From: Tethya wilhelma
Lineage: Eukaryota > Porifera > Demospongiae > Tethyida > Tethyidae
Length of the DNA: 64,000 nucleotides
Direction of reading: 5' to 3'
Assembly: GCA_964030475.1 (NCBI GenBank)
Contig: CAXIPT010000001.1
Location: 24,385,595-24,449,594 of the forward strand
Shown: in pieces, positions 24,779 to 36,692 of the stretch
Layout of the letters: each line of letters opens with the position of its first letter
Position numbering within the stretch: position 1 is the first letter of the stretch
Program-made: the position numbers and the translations under genes
Notes under the pieces: generated by a model
What the model was told of the DNA's origin: nothing
The model's database searches: none
Seen by the model: only the letters and a program-made list of their open reading frames with translations

Positions 24779-26354
24779 GCACATCTTTTAGAGTCATTTT
24801 CACCTGTTTACAGACATGCAACGGACTTAGCCATCGCCATGGTGAGTTGTAAGTGCTTGAACACATCTGTGGCTCGATGCATAGCATGCACACACAATGC
24901 CTGGGATATTTTTGTGCCTGCCATTAGTATTGCCCATTCATAGTTGCCAACCATCCTGATTCTTGTGGGGGACAGTCCCACTTTTTCAACCTCTGTCCTA
25001 CTCTAAGAAGCATTTGCATTTTGAACTTTTGCAATTAAAGTGGTGTGTCATCACGTAAAAGAGGCATGTTGAACCATTTTCGCATGTACGATTTAGTGTC
25101 CCGCTAGGTTTCAGTTGGAGGTTGGCAACTATACTATCCCCTTGTATTTTGTATCTAGACAAATTTAGGACATTATTGATTCAGAATATCTGAAGAGACT
25201 CAGTAAAACCACCTTATACCTCAGGGCATTGAGGAATTCATCACGGTACGTTAATTGAGTAGGACAGATGAACCATTTTCATATAATTTTGTTCATTTTA
25301 GATACAGTAGGTACAGTAATTAAGCTGTTCACTCTACATTGACTGATTTTGTGAACCATTCAGTCTTATACTATTTATGTTTGTGCCGCTATTTAGATGT
25401 GTACTCTGTGTATGAACTATGGTAAGGTGAAGCTGGTACTCAAACACAACAGATACTTTAATTTGTTGAGAGCACTTATTTTGTAAGTCATAGTTATCAT
25501 TTAATCTCATACAGTCAATTTTAATGCAATAGCTATGTTTAATTATGGTGTGCTGGTGTGCACTATATAGGATATGTGATGAGGAAATTACTCAAAGACC
25601 CTAGCTATCATTCTTGAAAGAGACTAGATTGGTTGCCGAAGAGGAACAGATGAGAGTGAGAATCCACTGGCTAATCTGGTTGTCTCCAAGACAGACATGG
25701 CCATACCCCTCCAGGTACACGTAATAACTAAGGTCTCCAACTTGTGTAAGGTGTTTTACAAATTCCACTTCCTCTCAGGTGTATACTGATGGAGTATCCT
25801 CTGCTAGCCGAGTACGACTTTAGAAATGCGGATACTCACAATCCTGACATAATTAAAAGTAATTGTGCATCAATGCATTTGTTATGTGTGTACACCTCAT
25901 TACATGTACTTATAATTAAGTATCCTACTCAATTGTCTCAGAGTGTTTGAATTACTTCTCATGTTACCTTTACATGTACTTATAATTATAAGTATCCTAC
26001 TCAATTGTCTCAGAGTGCTTGAATTACTTCTCATGTTACAGAATTGATCTCAAGCCAACTACCATACTTAGACTATATCAGGTGAAGTGTTCCATGTATG
26101 AACAGAGGTAGATATATACACACAATTTGTGATAAACCAGGTCCTTCCTGCATGCTTTATATTCCCCACATACTGTAGATATACACTACTGTATACTCGA
26201 TAATCTTAAACTACTCTCTACTTTCCTTCTCTTTTCTTTCAGGAAAAGAATCTCCATACTGAGATGTTTGGTAATGGGAAGGCCGGTAAGACCCTGGTTG
26301 GAGTGACAGCTGCCTGCACTGTGAGGAAGAGATGCCTAGTGCTATGCACTTTAG
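24779..26354 (+). pseudogene. ERCC3: XPB/ERCC3 degenerate 5'/middle copy
   Basis: Recognisable exons: 24779..24841 (LLESFSPVYRHA, lacks FLI), about 25158..25243 (insertion and stop before EYLKRLSKTTL), about 25396..25481 (NYGKVKLVLKHNRYF), about 25583..25714 (several shifts), 25779..25859 ([16 protein letters not shown]), 26041..26079 (IDLKPTTILRLYQ) and 26243..26354. The last lacks the segment [13 protein letters not shown], so the Walker A region reads GNGKAGKT. Exons for the acidic linker and AQVLSSEIK are gone, and nothing after 26354 continues the helicase. Clearly non-functional. It is followed by a TRIM-NHL gene exactly as the long copy is. Confidence 0.88.
25905..26040. repeat. Tandem duplication of about 67 bp at an XPB pseudo-exon acceptor
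   Basis: The unit TTACATGTACTTATAATTA ... CTTCTCATGTTAC occurs twice in a row. The second unit ends directly at the CAG acceptor of the exon starting near 26041. Confidence 0.85.
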
Positions 26355-26381
26355 GTGAGTGTGTGGCCATTAGCATGTGGT

Positions 26382-26594
26382 TAAAGTCCATCTGGTTTAA
26401 GAATGCTGGTAGAAAAAATCGAATAACTTTCTCATTATCCAAAATTAATTTCAAGCACCATTGGAAAGCACTCATTCTCCCCATTCTTTTGATTGCTTTT
26501 CCAGCTTCCTATGCCTTACCAGGCTAAAGTTAGCTATTTTTTTCCGTAAGAAAAGTACTACACGAGTCTCATTTTTTCATTTCCAGCAGCACAT
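26382..26594. mobile_element. MITE family 3, truncated copy
   Basis: Begins TAAAGTCCATCTGGTTTAAG and matches the full element at 61427-61663 through GCACCATTGGAAAGC and CTTTTGATTGCTTTTCCAG. The right terminal repeat is missing. Confidence 0.75.
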
Positions 26595-26811
26595 CCATAG
26601 CACATACGATATATATATAGGATTAGCTTTTTTCACTAATGATATCATAGTAAATATTCTTCTTATATTCATGTCAAATGTATAAGTATACAGTAGATCA
26701 CTTGCATAAATTATAATATGACATTATGCTATATATATGTGCCTATCAAGGGTTATGCACCATCATGCATTGTCTTCATTTGTGTCATTGACCCTAGACA
26801 GCTACAGCACA

Positions 26812-29052
26812 TCAGAATATTTGGACTCGGCCATTGCCTTTGTCACACACTAAAAGAGAGTCATTCTTGTCAATGTGTAGTCCAGTAGGTGAATTAAACT
26901 GTCCTTCTGCTTTTCCCTTACCACCAAATGATGTGAGGTATTCTCCTTCAACCGTGAACACACTAATACAATGACTGTCCCGTTCACTCACATAGACTGT
27001 GTCATTAGAATCTATGGATATACCAAATGGATACTTTAGTGTTTCTCCTTGTTGCTTGTTCGATATTGTTCTTAAGAATGTTCCATCTTGACTTAATACC
27101 TGTATACGATGGTTATAATGGTCACTAACATAGATATCTCCTTTGGTATTGAAAGTAACATCTGTTATGTATTTAAATTCACCATTCTCTATTCCTTTAC
27201 AGCCTATGGTACTGTGGAAGGTCAGGTCAGGGTTCAGGACTTGAATACGATGATTTAATTGGTCACAGATATAGATCAGTTTGGTTTGGGGATGGATAGA
27301 TATTCCCAATGGATAGTGGAACTGTAGTGGACCACTGCCTTGTGTTCCAACTGAGCAAATGAATTTCCCATCAAATGTAAACTTTTGAACATGACTATTG
27401 TTGTTATCCACTACATAAATGTTGCAATCATTATCAACAGTAACACCTGTAGGAAATACAAATTGACCTTGATTTGATCCTTCACTTCCAAATGAGTGGA
27501 TCTTCTCCCCCTCAGGACTGAACACAGAGACACAGTGAGAACTAAATTTTGTTACTATGATTTGATTTTGACTGTTTGTTACAGTAGTTACATAGTAAGG
27601 TTCTTTCAGGTTTCCAATCACTTTGACTGGTCGTCCAAGGCTCTGTGGCAATGATGTAACTGCTATAGTAAATGGACTGTCTTTAATTTCTCTTCCTTTC
27701 ACTCTGACTGTTAGCTGATGCTTCCCCCTTTTTGTAGGCTGGTAGGAGATGTTGTACTCACTTTCTTTCTGCCTTTGTACACTACATTGTGTTATGGATC
27801 TACTCTTGCAGTGGACCATCTCAGCTGTGAGGTTGGTTTGGTGTGTGTACTTTCTATTCATAGTAACCACAACAACTTCCTGTTCTCCAACAGTGGCTTT
27901 TTTCAGACTCTCTCCTCTAGCATAGCTCTTCTCAGGACTGACAGATATGTCAACATCTCCAAACTCCTTGCATGCTTGTTGAAGGTCTTGTTTGTTGGTG
28001 GCAATCAGTTCCAAGTTGACCTCTTGTTCTAGTTGCAAGCTAGCTGGTTTGAAGTCACTTGTGAGCGGCTCAATTCGTTTCATCACAGGAGCCTTCATGG
28101 CAAGCACTTCTCCCTCTGTGCCTGTTTTAAGACTTTCTTCAACATACTCCACACAGCTGCTTAGCTTCACTTGGACTAGCTCCACCTGATCTCTCTGTGT
28201 GGCTAAGGCTTTCAGCTTCAATTGTGTGAGGTGGTCCACTTTACTAATGAGTTGAGTTCGTCTTTGTTCAAGAAGCTGTATTAGTGAGTTGATTTCCTTG
28301 TGGATGTCAGCTTCAATGGTCATCTTCTGCTCTTCAATTTCTCTTGCTCTCTCCCCATAGGCTTGAAGGGCTTTGTTGACAGTGGAGAGTTTGTCCTTGA
28401 CTGGCTGTAGACTAGCTACAATCTCATCTTTGTGTTTGGGAAAGAGATCAGATACCAGATCATAGTCATGTCCTTGGTGGAGCTTTATTATGCAGTTATT
28501 GCAGATAAGCTCAGAGCAAGTCTCACAGAAAATTTTAAGTTTCTTGTTTTGATGTCTTGGACAGTACGAGGCCTGTTTCTTTGGTCGGACAAGGCTTATT
28601 GCTTCTGTTTGGACCTCCTCAAGAGATACAATCTCATGACTCTTGTATTCTTTCCATTTCTGATGTAACAAAGTGCAATCTTTGCAAATAAACTTCACAC
28701 AGTCACGACAGAATCCTGTGGCATTGTCCTCCTCACATTTTTCACATTTCGTGGTTTGCATTTGACATGCCTTCTCAAAGGTATCTCGTATTTCAAACAG
28801 GTGCTCCACGTGGAAGTCAGATTGCAGTCCAGCCACTCCTTTAGGTGGCAGTTTTGTTGAGTGACGACAGATGGGACATTGTAGAGAGAGATCATCACGA
28901 TCTTGGATCACTAGTGGTTGCAGACATTTCTGACAGAAGACATGGAAACAAGGGAGCAGTTTGGGGTCAGTGTAATCAGAGAGACAGATCATACACTGAA
29001 GCTTCTTGTTCATCTTCTCAAGAGCTTTCTTTACTGTCACCTTCTCAGCCAT
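26812..29052 (-). CDS. TRIM-NHL protein, second copy
   Basis: Intronless 746-residue paralogue of the gene at 8570-10825. RING about 20-63 (CMICLSDYTDPKLLPCFHVFC), B-boxes near 103-145 (CRDCVKFICKDCTLLH) and 162-203 (CETCSELICNNCIIKLH), coiled coil, filamin-type Ig (SEYNISYQPTKRGKHQL) and NHL repeats (GVTVDNDCNIYVVDNNNSHV) to residue 746. All zinc ligands look present, and no stop or shift is seen. Many substitutions separate it from copy one in the NHL and B-box regions, so the two have diverged while staying open. It follows the XPB pseudogene Walker A exon in the same relative place as copy one. Confidence 0.92.
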   Translation of the reverse strand: MAEKVTVKKALEKMNKKLQCMICLSDYTDPKLLPCFHVFCQKCLQPLVIQDRDDLSLQCPICRHSTKLPPKGVAGLQSDFHVEHLFEIRDTFEKACQMQTTKCEKCEEDNATGFCRDCVKFICKDCTLLHQKWKEYKSHEIVSLEEVQTEAISLVRPKKQASYCPRHQNKKLKIFCETCSELICNNCIIKLHQGHDYDLVSDLFPKHKDEIVASLQPVKDKLSTVNKALQAYGERAREIEEQKMTIEADIHKEINSLIQLLEQRRTQLISKVDHLTQLKLKALATQRDQVELVQVKLSSCVEYVEESLKTGTEGEVLAMKAPVMKRIEPLTSDFKPASLQLEQEVNLELIATNKQDLQQACKEFGDVDISVSPEKSYARGESLKKATVGEQEVVVVTMNRKYTHQTNLTAEMVHCKSRSITQCSVQRQKESEYNISYQPTKRGKHQLTVRVKGREIKDSPFTIAVTSLPQSLGRPVKVIGNLKEPYYVTTVTNSQNQIIVTKFSSHCVSVFSPEGEKIHSFGSEGSNQGQFVFPTGVTVDNDCNIYVVDNNNSHVQKFTFDGKFICSVGTQGSGPLQFHYPLGISIHPQTKLIYICDQLNHRIQVLNPDLTFHSTIGCKGIENGEFKYITDVTFNTKGDIYVSDHYNHRIQVLSQDGTFLRTISNKQQGETLKYPFGISIDSNDTVYVSERDSHCISVFTVEGEYLTSFGGKGKAEGQFNSPTGLHIDKNDSLLVCDKGNGRVQIF

Positions 29053-29322
29053 TTTGGTTTGTGACTTAATCAGTCTGTGACCTAGCTCTTCAATTGCTTC
29101 TGTGACCTCTTAAGTTAGCTATAGATTAAAAACAAAGACACTGGTCTGCTTTATTTTACTCCATGTGCAATTATGTTGTACATTCAGTAGATTGTTTGTG
29201 TAAATCAATCCACTTTCTATATAGCTATATTTAGTCATGTGTGCAGTGTCGGTACTCTCATCATTAATTGACCAATCACAAGCATTCTATGTATACTCTA
29301 CGGACTTCATACTGCATAATAT

Positions 29323-29630
29323 TGCCTGGTGGCTTGTTCACCATTGACTCGGACTCCCAACCCATGGGTAGGCGGTTCGAGTCCCTCCAGTGCCACAGGT
29401 ATTTGTTTCCCATTTACTCTTTCGAGCTCTGCCTAGGAGTTAACTCAGCTCTACCCCAAAAAATGAGGAGGTGAATTTCACCGCATCCTTCAGAGGGAAT
29501 GTAAAGCCGTCGGTCGGTCCCGGGGGGACCTGCATTCATTAGCCCTAGGCTATTTGCAAGCCCTCGTTAAGCCACAATTGTGGTAAACCTGAAGAGGCAC
29601 TTAAAAAACAAATAAATAAATAAATAAATG
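29323..29630 (+). mobile_element. tRNA-derived SINE
   Basis: The head contains a perfect RNA polymerase III box B (GGTTCGAGTCC at about 29378) within a tRNA-like segment. A unique body follows, and the tail is (AAAT)n, ending in AAATAAATAAATAAATG. This is the usual layout of a tRNA-SINE; the tRNA of origin cannot be fixed. Confidence 0.7.
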
Positions 29631-29639
29631 ATGTGTTTA

Positions 29640-30714
29640 TTTTTCATATATATTTCATGACACTAAATATATAGCTAGCCTCGTTCCCAGGCTCCCTCTC
29701 CGGAAATGATAAGAAAGTGTACAAAGAAAGAGGGAGCCTGGTATCTAAAATCACATGTAAATATCTATATGATGTCAATTATTGCTAAAGAATAAATGTG
29801 TGGGTGTGGTGGTTAGAATAATGACGTCAAACTCTTGGTTATGCGTACAGAAGTAATTTTCACGATCGCTGAGCGCTATGAGCAGCTACAAAACTTGTAA
29901 AGAAAGCTAGTTGCTAGTATATAGTTTATTGTCTATCAACAGTCTATAGTTACCGAGTATAACTTACTGATGCTCTACGCTACCAATAATTAGTAGAAAA
30001 TCCGGCTGCACAAGCATTCAAGTTGCCGGGTTGTTGCTAATTTTGTACAGTTTGCAGAATTCAAATTGAGCCATAGACAGCCTAATAATACTTTTTCTGC
30101 CGTCCACTTGGCGTTTCTTTTACAAATACATAAATCTACTGCTTATTTTCCACTGTTGAACTAAGTTAAACTCCAATTTAAAGCGTGCATGGCACAGGTT
30201 TACATGGAAGCCTAAGGGTGATAACATTTTATTGAAGATCTGTGGTAGAATGCTTGTTTGTGACTCAAACCCAGTGTCCCTTAGTGGGTTTAACTTCTGG
30301 ATTTTTTTTCCTCTTTGAGCTATACCTTTATCAGCTAGATGCATGGGGTGATGTGCTAGATGCCTATACATGTGTTGCTCTGGTGCAGTTCATCCACACT
30401 GACTAGTGAAATAATGATTATTGTTCTTGCTAGAGTCTATTTTGGATATAAAACAAACACTATCTGGCAGACTAGCAGACCTGAACTACATAATTATAGG
30501 CAGAAAATTGAATGACAAGTAAAATGTAGCAATATGAGCATGAACAAAGACTTAGCATTTTCAGGACTAGCTGTTACATGCACAAACATGCATGCGTCAA
30601 TACAGTGATTCTATTTTCACTCGTAAGTAGACAAAATTAATTTTATGCTCCAATCTAGTCTGACGTAGACCGTCATATAGCCAGACTAGCTGCAATTCGA
30701 ATGTTTAATATCTT
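29640..30714. other. Intergenic stretch without genes
   Basis: Contains a small inverted repeat of the CCCAGGCTCCCTCT family (29685-29740) and the dispersed repeat at 30185-30410. No exon supported. Confidence 0.5.
30185..30410. repeat. Dispersed repeat, second copy of 14132-14345
   Basis: Same ordered blocks as the XPB intronic repeat, here outside any recognised gene. It may be the last trace of the degenerate XPB copy upstream or a mobile repeat. Confidence 0.6.
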
Positions 30715-32010
30715 TTATTCCACATTGAAACTGAATTCTCTTGAGATGAGTCTCCTGCAGCCAACGGTAGGGGCTGGAGTGACAACTAGTGTGTGATATC
30801 CTTTAGTAAGGCCAGACCAAGTGAAGGGAGATGTGCCTATAAGAATAGAGTACCGCAAATCACGAAGTTTTCGTGTTGAAAATTTTCGTATGTTAAATTT
30901 TTGTGTTAAATAATTTTTGTAGCATCACCGCATTATGCAGCTCCACCCACTATTTTGCAATTTTTCGTGCATTTAATTTTCGTACTCTGCAGAGACTACG
31001 AAAATTTATCAACTACGAATTTTTCACAATTTACGGTACGATCGATCATCATAACAATCCTGACTAATTCCAGTCTCTAATAGTCTCCACAAGTACTTAT
31101 ACTGTTCAAAAAACTGAGTGCCACAAGTAGTAAAAAAAATATCTTTTCTTGTTGTAATGTGCACAATAACAACAGCTTCCTGCGTATCAGTGGTCCATTA
31201 CAATCATTGCTCCTGGTAGTTATATATAATTATGAGATGGACGACAACAGTATACCGGCATGAACGTCAATTTAATACATGCGCAATCATGTATAATGTT
31301 ATAACCTTTGCATGGGCCTTGGCATTGAAAATACATGGACCTATTTCTCACCAAAGCAGAGTCGTAGCTAGATCAAGGTAAAGCAAAAATCTATATTTCT
31401 TTGTGCTTCTATAAATTGCTATGAACCTCATGCAGGCTATATAGGTCACTAGCCTATACAAACTCTGAAATTTATCTGCAGCTTAAGTATGCTATAGTCT
31501 GTCATACATGAACATACATGTTTCCCTCATTCTCTTCCCATCCATTGAACACAGGAATGAGGAGGCCTTGTTGCCTGCACTGGGTCCAGTGGCCTGCCAC
31601 TCCACTACAGCAGTAGTACCATTAGTGACAACTACCCCTTGATTGATGGGATGGAGCCAACATACATTAGAATCTGAATACGAGCAAGACATTACAACAC
31701 ACTATAGTGATACATGATTGCATGTACGGTAAATTCCTCAGCTATAATAACATCACTAATAGAAGGATAAGATTTTGAATTTTCAGATAAAACACTGATT
31801 TTTTTTCTTAAAAAACGTGATCTATCCATAAATGGGCTTATATGCAAAACTCCTTGAAACAAATTTAACGACCAGTTTTCCTTAGCTTACCTAGTCGTAA
31901 GTCTCGCTGGACTAGTACAGTAGTAGTGGTATCAATTTGGCCTTCAATCATGAAGGTGAATGGTTGAAAACGCAGAGGCAGTCCAGTGAACTCAGCATGT
32001 CCAGATGAAC
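30715..32010 (-). pseudogene. R6: partial copy of the 3' exons of R5
   Basis: Exons 32010..31891 (SSGHAEFTGLPLRFQPF), about 31690..31518 (SCSYSDSNVCWLHPINQGVV) and 30836..30715 (TSPFTWSGLTKGYHTL, stop TAA) repeat the last exons of R5 at 37760-36693. They encode a secreted Ig-like module of the C-SP ... L.G.HT..V type. The first part of the middle exon does not join in phase with the first exon by the acceptor visible, and no upstream exons exist, so it is called a partial or broken duplicate. Duplication includes introns (32040-32160 matches 37785-37900). Confidence 0.7.
30851..31039. mobile_element. MITE related to family 2
   Basis: Inverted ends TACCGCAAATCACGAA.. / ..CACAATTTACGGTA, with several TTTTCGT blocks in mirrored order. 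It inserted in the last R6 intron. Confidence 0.65.
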
Positions 32011-32264
32011 CTATGAATGGATATATTGAGGATATAACATGCGCCCGTACAGACGCCCATTAAGATTGGGCCAGCTAGCTAGATGCCAAAACATATAGCT
32101 CCCCCTCCTTCTTTCACCCCTTGTAAAGCATTCTTTTTTAATATGCCACTGTATGTGCATGTGGTTTGAGGTACATGAGCGATATGTCATTGTACCTTGT
32201 AGTCTCCTACCGAGTATAATAGCAATCGATAGAGATATAGATCTCAGATATAACAAGTAGTAAA

Positions 32265-32527
32265 AATTTCAAAAAAATAAGTAGTGTAGGAATGGGCTAT
32301 GCGGTAAAAAGCATTAGAACAAGGCATGTCTCAATTTCAGCACATGACTACTTCATTTTTGTTCTTGATCCCTAATAATATGGATCCTCAGTGTCATAAA
32401 ATTAATGCAAAGATTTGTACTACTAATGATAGTATACCATAGCTTAATTATATTGTTGCATTGGTTATCAGTTGGCTAAGCAATGGAGTAAACCATAACA
32501 AGACAGGCAACTTAAACTGGAGTGCCG
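32265..32527. repeat. Family H hairpin repeat, half copy ending at N
   Basis: Shares AAGTAGTGTAGGAATGGGC, GGCATGTCTCAATTTC.GCA and CTTAAACTGGA.TGCC with 33965-34400, then stops at the N at 32528, so its truncation may be an assembly effect. Confidence 0.65.
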
Positions 32528-33964
32528 NTTTCTTGCCACAGTCACCAAATTTATTATAAACATCATGTGCTATAATAATGAAGGCACCACCTTTGGTGCC
32601 TACAAGGGACCAGCAGGTCTGCAGCTATATACTATGGGACTCGCCGAGGCTCATCCCTCATGCTTGCCTCAAAACTTTATTAGTATGCATGCATGCATAG
32701 ATGCATTGGTGTGGCCTCAATGCTTATCGTAGCCACTCAGATAGGCTGAAAAGCCTCAATCAGATCTCAGGAACTACAGGCTTTTGTTGCTTTGTAAAAT
32801 GACCTCAGGCCATCATCACATGCTATCAAGCTCGCTCAGGCTCTTTATGGGTGTGGCCTCGAAGCTAAGCGCTCAAAGAGGTTGAAAAGCCTCAGATCTC
32901 AGGAACTATAGGCTTTTGTTGAATTCTTTGTGTAATTTTTTTTAGATAATCTCGATTATTTTACCTTGGTATAATATAATTATGCTGCCTCTGTTCTTCA
33001 GATAGAGAACACACACACACACCGTGGCACACAGTTTTAGTTTGTAATAATTTCTTGTACACTTACTTAGTAGCAACACGTAAAGCAGCTAGCTAGCTAG
33101 TCATCTTTGGCAAGAATTCAATCCAAAACAACTATTAGAAGCTTTCTATTTGCTGCTACAAGGCTTTAGAGAGCGTTCAATCTAGCAAGCGCATGCTACT
33201 GCTCAATTTAATGAGTGGGAGGGGCTAAAATTAGCTAATTTAGTGGGTGTGGTTTCCGGTCGCGCAAAATTTCCGGATTGCTCCCCCTTTTCTAAATCCT
33301 GGCTATGCCCCTGACTGAGATATGCTAACAACTTGGGTATCCGCATATGCACATGCAGTCATGAAGTTAGGTATGTGTGCAACTGTATTTAAAATACATC
33401 ATACGTACGGTATTACATATAGTAGGAATGGGCCGACTGTACATATGTCCCATTGACACAATACAAAATGATGTTCACTATAAAAATCTAGTCAAACATT
33501 GCCAGCTGCATGCAAGGCCTAAAACTCACAAAAACTTTCCTTAGCACTCATAAAGAGCACTAGTGGGAAGCCAAAACAGTGCCATTTTTGTTCTCCCGTA
33601 GTAACTTACGTACTTATGTACTTCCTAAATGACTTATACGTCAAAAGGATTTCTAGAGAACCAGAATGTGTTGAGCCAACTTTGACAACACAAAGTAAGT
33701 TCTTTTCATTGGTACTACATTCCTTGATACTCGTTTTCATCTTATATAGGCCTAAACAAAAACTAGAATTCTGAAAGCTTTGGAACTTGAGTATGAATTC
33801 ATGTACTACAATGCAGCCATCTTTGTAGGTAGAGTTCAAAGGTCATTATCTATCCACGTGGCATTAATTATTAGTGCATGCACATTAGCCTCCTCCAGCA
33901 TAATGCAGTGTATGTAGCTGCTGCTCAAGCTTTTTGTAGGGACTAACCAGTCTCTGATAGTCTC

Positions 33965-34400
33965 CACACTGTAGTTTTGAAAAAAGTGAATGAATAAGTA
34001 GTAAAAATTTTTATAAAATAAGTAGTGTAGGAATGGGCAGTGTGATAAAAAAAGTATTGGAAAAAGGCATGTCTCAATTTCGGCACATGACTACTTCAAT
34101 TTTTATGCCCAACTCTTGGCTGGCAGTCCAGTTTAAGTTACCTCTCTGTTATAGTTTACTCCACTGCTTAGTCGACTGATTATATGGAAGGAATTTGAAC
34201 CAATGCAATAATAATTAAAGTACGGTATGTACTATTTAACAGATCATTGTCAGATCATTGTATTTAAAACACTGAGGATCCATATTAGGGATCAAGAATG
34301 GGATCAAAGTCATGTGCCGAAATTGAGACATGCCAATACTTTTTACCACACTGCTAATTCCTACACTATGAATTTTTTTGAAACTTTACTACTTAGTAGA
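33965..34400. mobile_element. Family H long hairpin repeat, complete
   Basis: Left arm GTAGTGTAGGAATGGGCAGT ... GCACATGACTACTTCAA and right arm its imperfect reverse complement ending in TTCCTACACTATGAATTTTT. The central region contains the ACTTAAACTGGACTGCC-type block. No coding capacity; a foldback element. Confidence 0.7.
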
Positions 34401-35404
34401 TGTTTAAAATCATTGTGTACACAGAGAAGCTAAACCTTTTTTGCATGCTTGTTTTCCAAGTTAGAGACTAAGCAAAAATGCAATCACGTATATAAATGAG
34501 GTCTTACACAGTTCCAAAACAATTGCAGGCATGTTTTTATTTGCCATTTCACATAAGTGTAAAATAATAAATATGCATGATTTACCACATGAACATAAAA
34601 ATATTATCATTATGGCTGCAACTATATAGACTGCGTGTGGGATCAGCAAATTTCACGAAGACACTTGCATGCATATGTACTACTGAACAAGACTATAATC
34701 ATATTATATAATGAAACTATAAGGCTATTCAAACCATGTATGCAAACTAGGCTCAAATGAAGGAATTATAGTCAGTATGTATACATGCATACACCCATCT
34801 AAGTGAAAGTTTTAATACATTACAGCAATTAAAAACACACAGCAGGGAAAGAAAATTCTTCAATGGCCATAATATAACAAAAGCCTTCAAAATGTTACAA
34901 GTCATTTCTAAATTTTTTGCAACCTAAATGAACAGCACCATAATATTATGCAAGCATGGTGCACAACCCTCGGCATAACACACTGTACATATACTTGCTT
35001 CATCCAAGCACTAATAATAACACTGCATACATTTATAACTAATAATATCAATATAGCATTATTATATAGGAGGTAGGCTGTTGAGGCATGCATGCTGTCA
35101 GCATTTGTGGAGTTTACAAAAGCACAAGTAATTAAGATAACTCTGTTGCTTTCAAGCATTTAGCCTAGAGTCAGTGTCGCTATACCTCAGACTTTTTGCA
35201 TTGCTTTATAGCCAGGCACAAATAGTGCACGCTTGGGCTATATATATGTGTGTATGTATACATACCAAGTACTCATGGGTGGGGCCTTATTGCTAAAATG
35301 GCTGCTCGAACTGAAAATCCTGGCATAACTCAGTCACTATATAATATTATAAGTTTTTAGTTTCTGGAAAATACAAGATAAACACTAGTACTCTATGCAG
35401 ACAT

Positions 35405-35459
<55 letters not shown>
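35405..35459. repeat. (CA)n microsatellite
   Basis: About 27 uninterrupted CA units in intergenic sequence. Confidence 0.95.
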
Positions 35460-35461
<2 letters not shown>

Positions 35462-36522
35462 GTTACCCTTAGATACTCTATTATCACCTCCACCCACCCA
35501 ATAACGTTAACTGGTAATTTGCCAAAAAAACATTGGTTGCTAGGGGCAATGGCAAACAAACACATGTACACACACGTATACACACACACACGGCAAAAAA
35601 CTACAATACCCGATTATTAAACCCTTTCGACTGTGAAAAGGGTTAATCATGATAGCTAGAAACAAAGCTGAAAATTATGACAGAAACTACTCTATCTGTC
35701 TGCATACCATAGTATGAAATCAGTTGGTTTATGAACAGCAGATAGCCCAGCCTCCAGACACCACAATTTGAACAGAATGTACTTAAACAACTGGAACTTT
35801 AATTTGCTCACCCCCACACCATGCATAGCCAGTAACTGTATTGAATAAAGTCTGGCACAAGGCACTGACACCATCAGTGGCAAAGAACAATGCCTAAGTC
35901 AGAGGCTGAGAGCTAGTTCATATCATCCTTGCATGCATGAATCCCTTTACGGATGAAATTTGTTATTTACAAAATGCATTATACAGTTGTCCATTATGGG
36001 CTTTTGAACTTACTGCTGGTAGTAATTTGTCCATTTAAATACAGTGGGGCATGCAGTCTTCTTCACAGTAAAATTTTAGTTCTCTTCGTTTAAATAGAAG
36101 CTCAGCAGAAGACCAATGACGGCGGGGTGACTCCGAGGCTCTCTCACGGTTCACCAGCAACTTAATGAGTCTCTTCAGTTTATTTGTGTGTCACTGATAG
36201 AACAAGAGTTCAGAGTCAGTGGCAAGCTGTTTAGCGAGCTGTTTTACTGCTTTCTTCAAAATCTACCGGTGACTATTATAGCGCGGGCTTCAGTATATCT
36301 TTATTGAGCTAGTTCTACGCATGCGCAGTGATTAATTGCATTTGGTATGGTACGTACGTACGTACTGACTCATGACGTCAAGCTGAGCTGCATATACATA
36401 ATTATGTGCACGTGCATGTTCTAACTTGGTAAAGGTCGCCTATATGTTAAATTAAGATCTAGCTACCTAGAAAAAAATAGAATGACAAATAATGAGTATG
36501 AGCATCTATAAAGATTTAGCAA

Positions 36523-36608
36523 AGCCTTGTTCCCAGGCTCTTCCCTCGCGTATATTTTCTTCAAAAAAAAAAGAAATATACGCGAAGGAGGAGCCTGGGA
36601 ACAAGGCT
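36523..36608. mobile_element. Short perfect hairpin, family 4
   Basis: AGCCTTGTTCCCAGGCTC / GAGCCTGGGAACAAGGCT arms enclosing CGCGTATAT / ATATACGCG around an A-rich loop. Related half-sites occur at 11970-12115, 29685-29740 and 40640-40690. Confidence 0.8.
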
Positions 36609-36692
36609 AGATTTAGCATTATGTTCAGTTCACACATCAATATAGTAACACAATGTTCTATTTTCACTGGTATAGGTACATGCTGCAATCGA

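Larger units (their letters stand above)
32011..36692. other. Repeat-rich intergenic stretch
   Basis: No gene supported over 4.7 kb. Contents: intron-derived sequence shared with R5 (to about 32230), half a family H hairpin cut by the N at 32528, a direct repeat of about 75 bp (AGATCTCAGGAACTA.AGGCTTTTGTT at 32710-32790 and 32850-32935), a segment shared with SelJ-B intron 3 (33415-33840), a full family H hairpin, a (CA)n array and a small hairpin at 36523. Confidence 0.6.

Noticed and set aside
29268..29474. Small protein at 29.3 kb
   Set aside because: It lies across a tRNA-derived SINE head.
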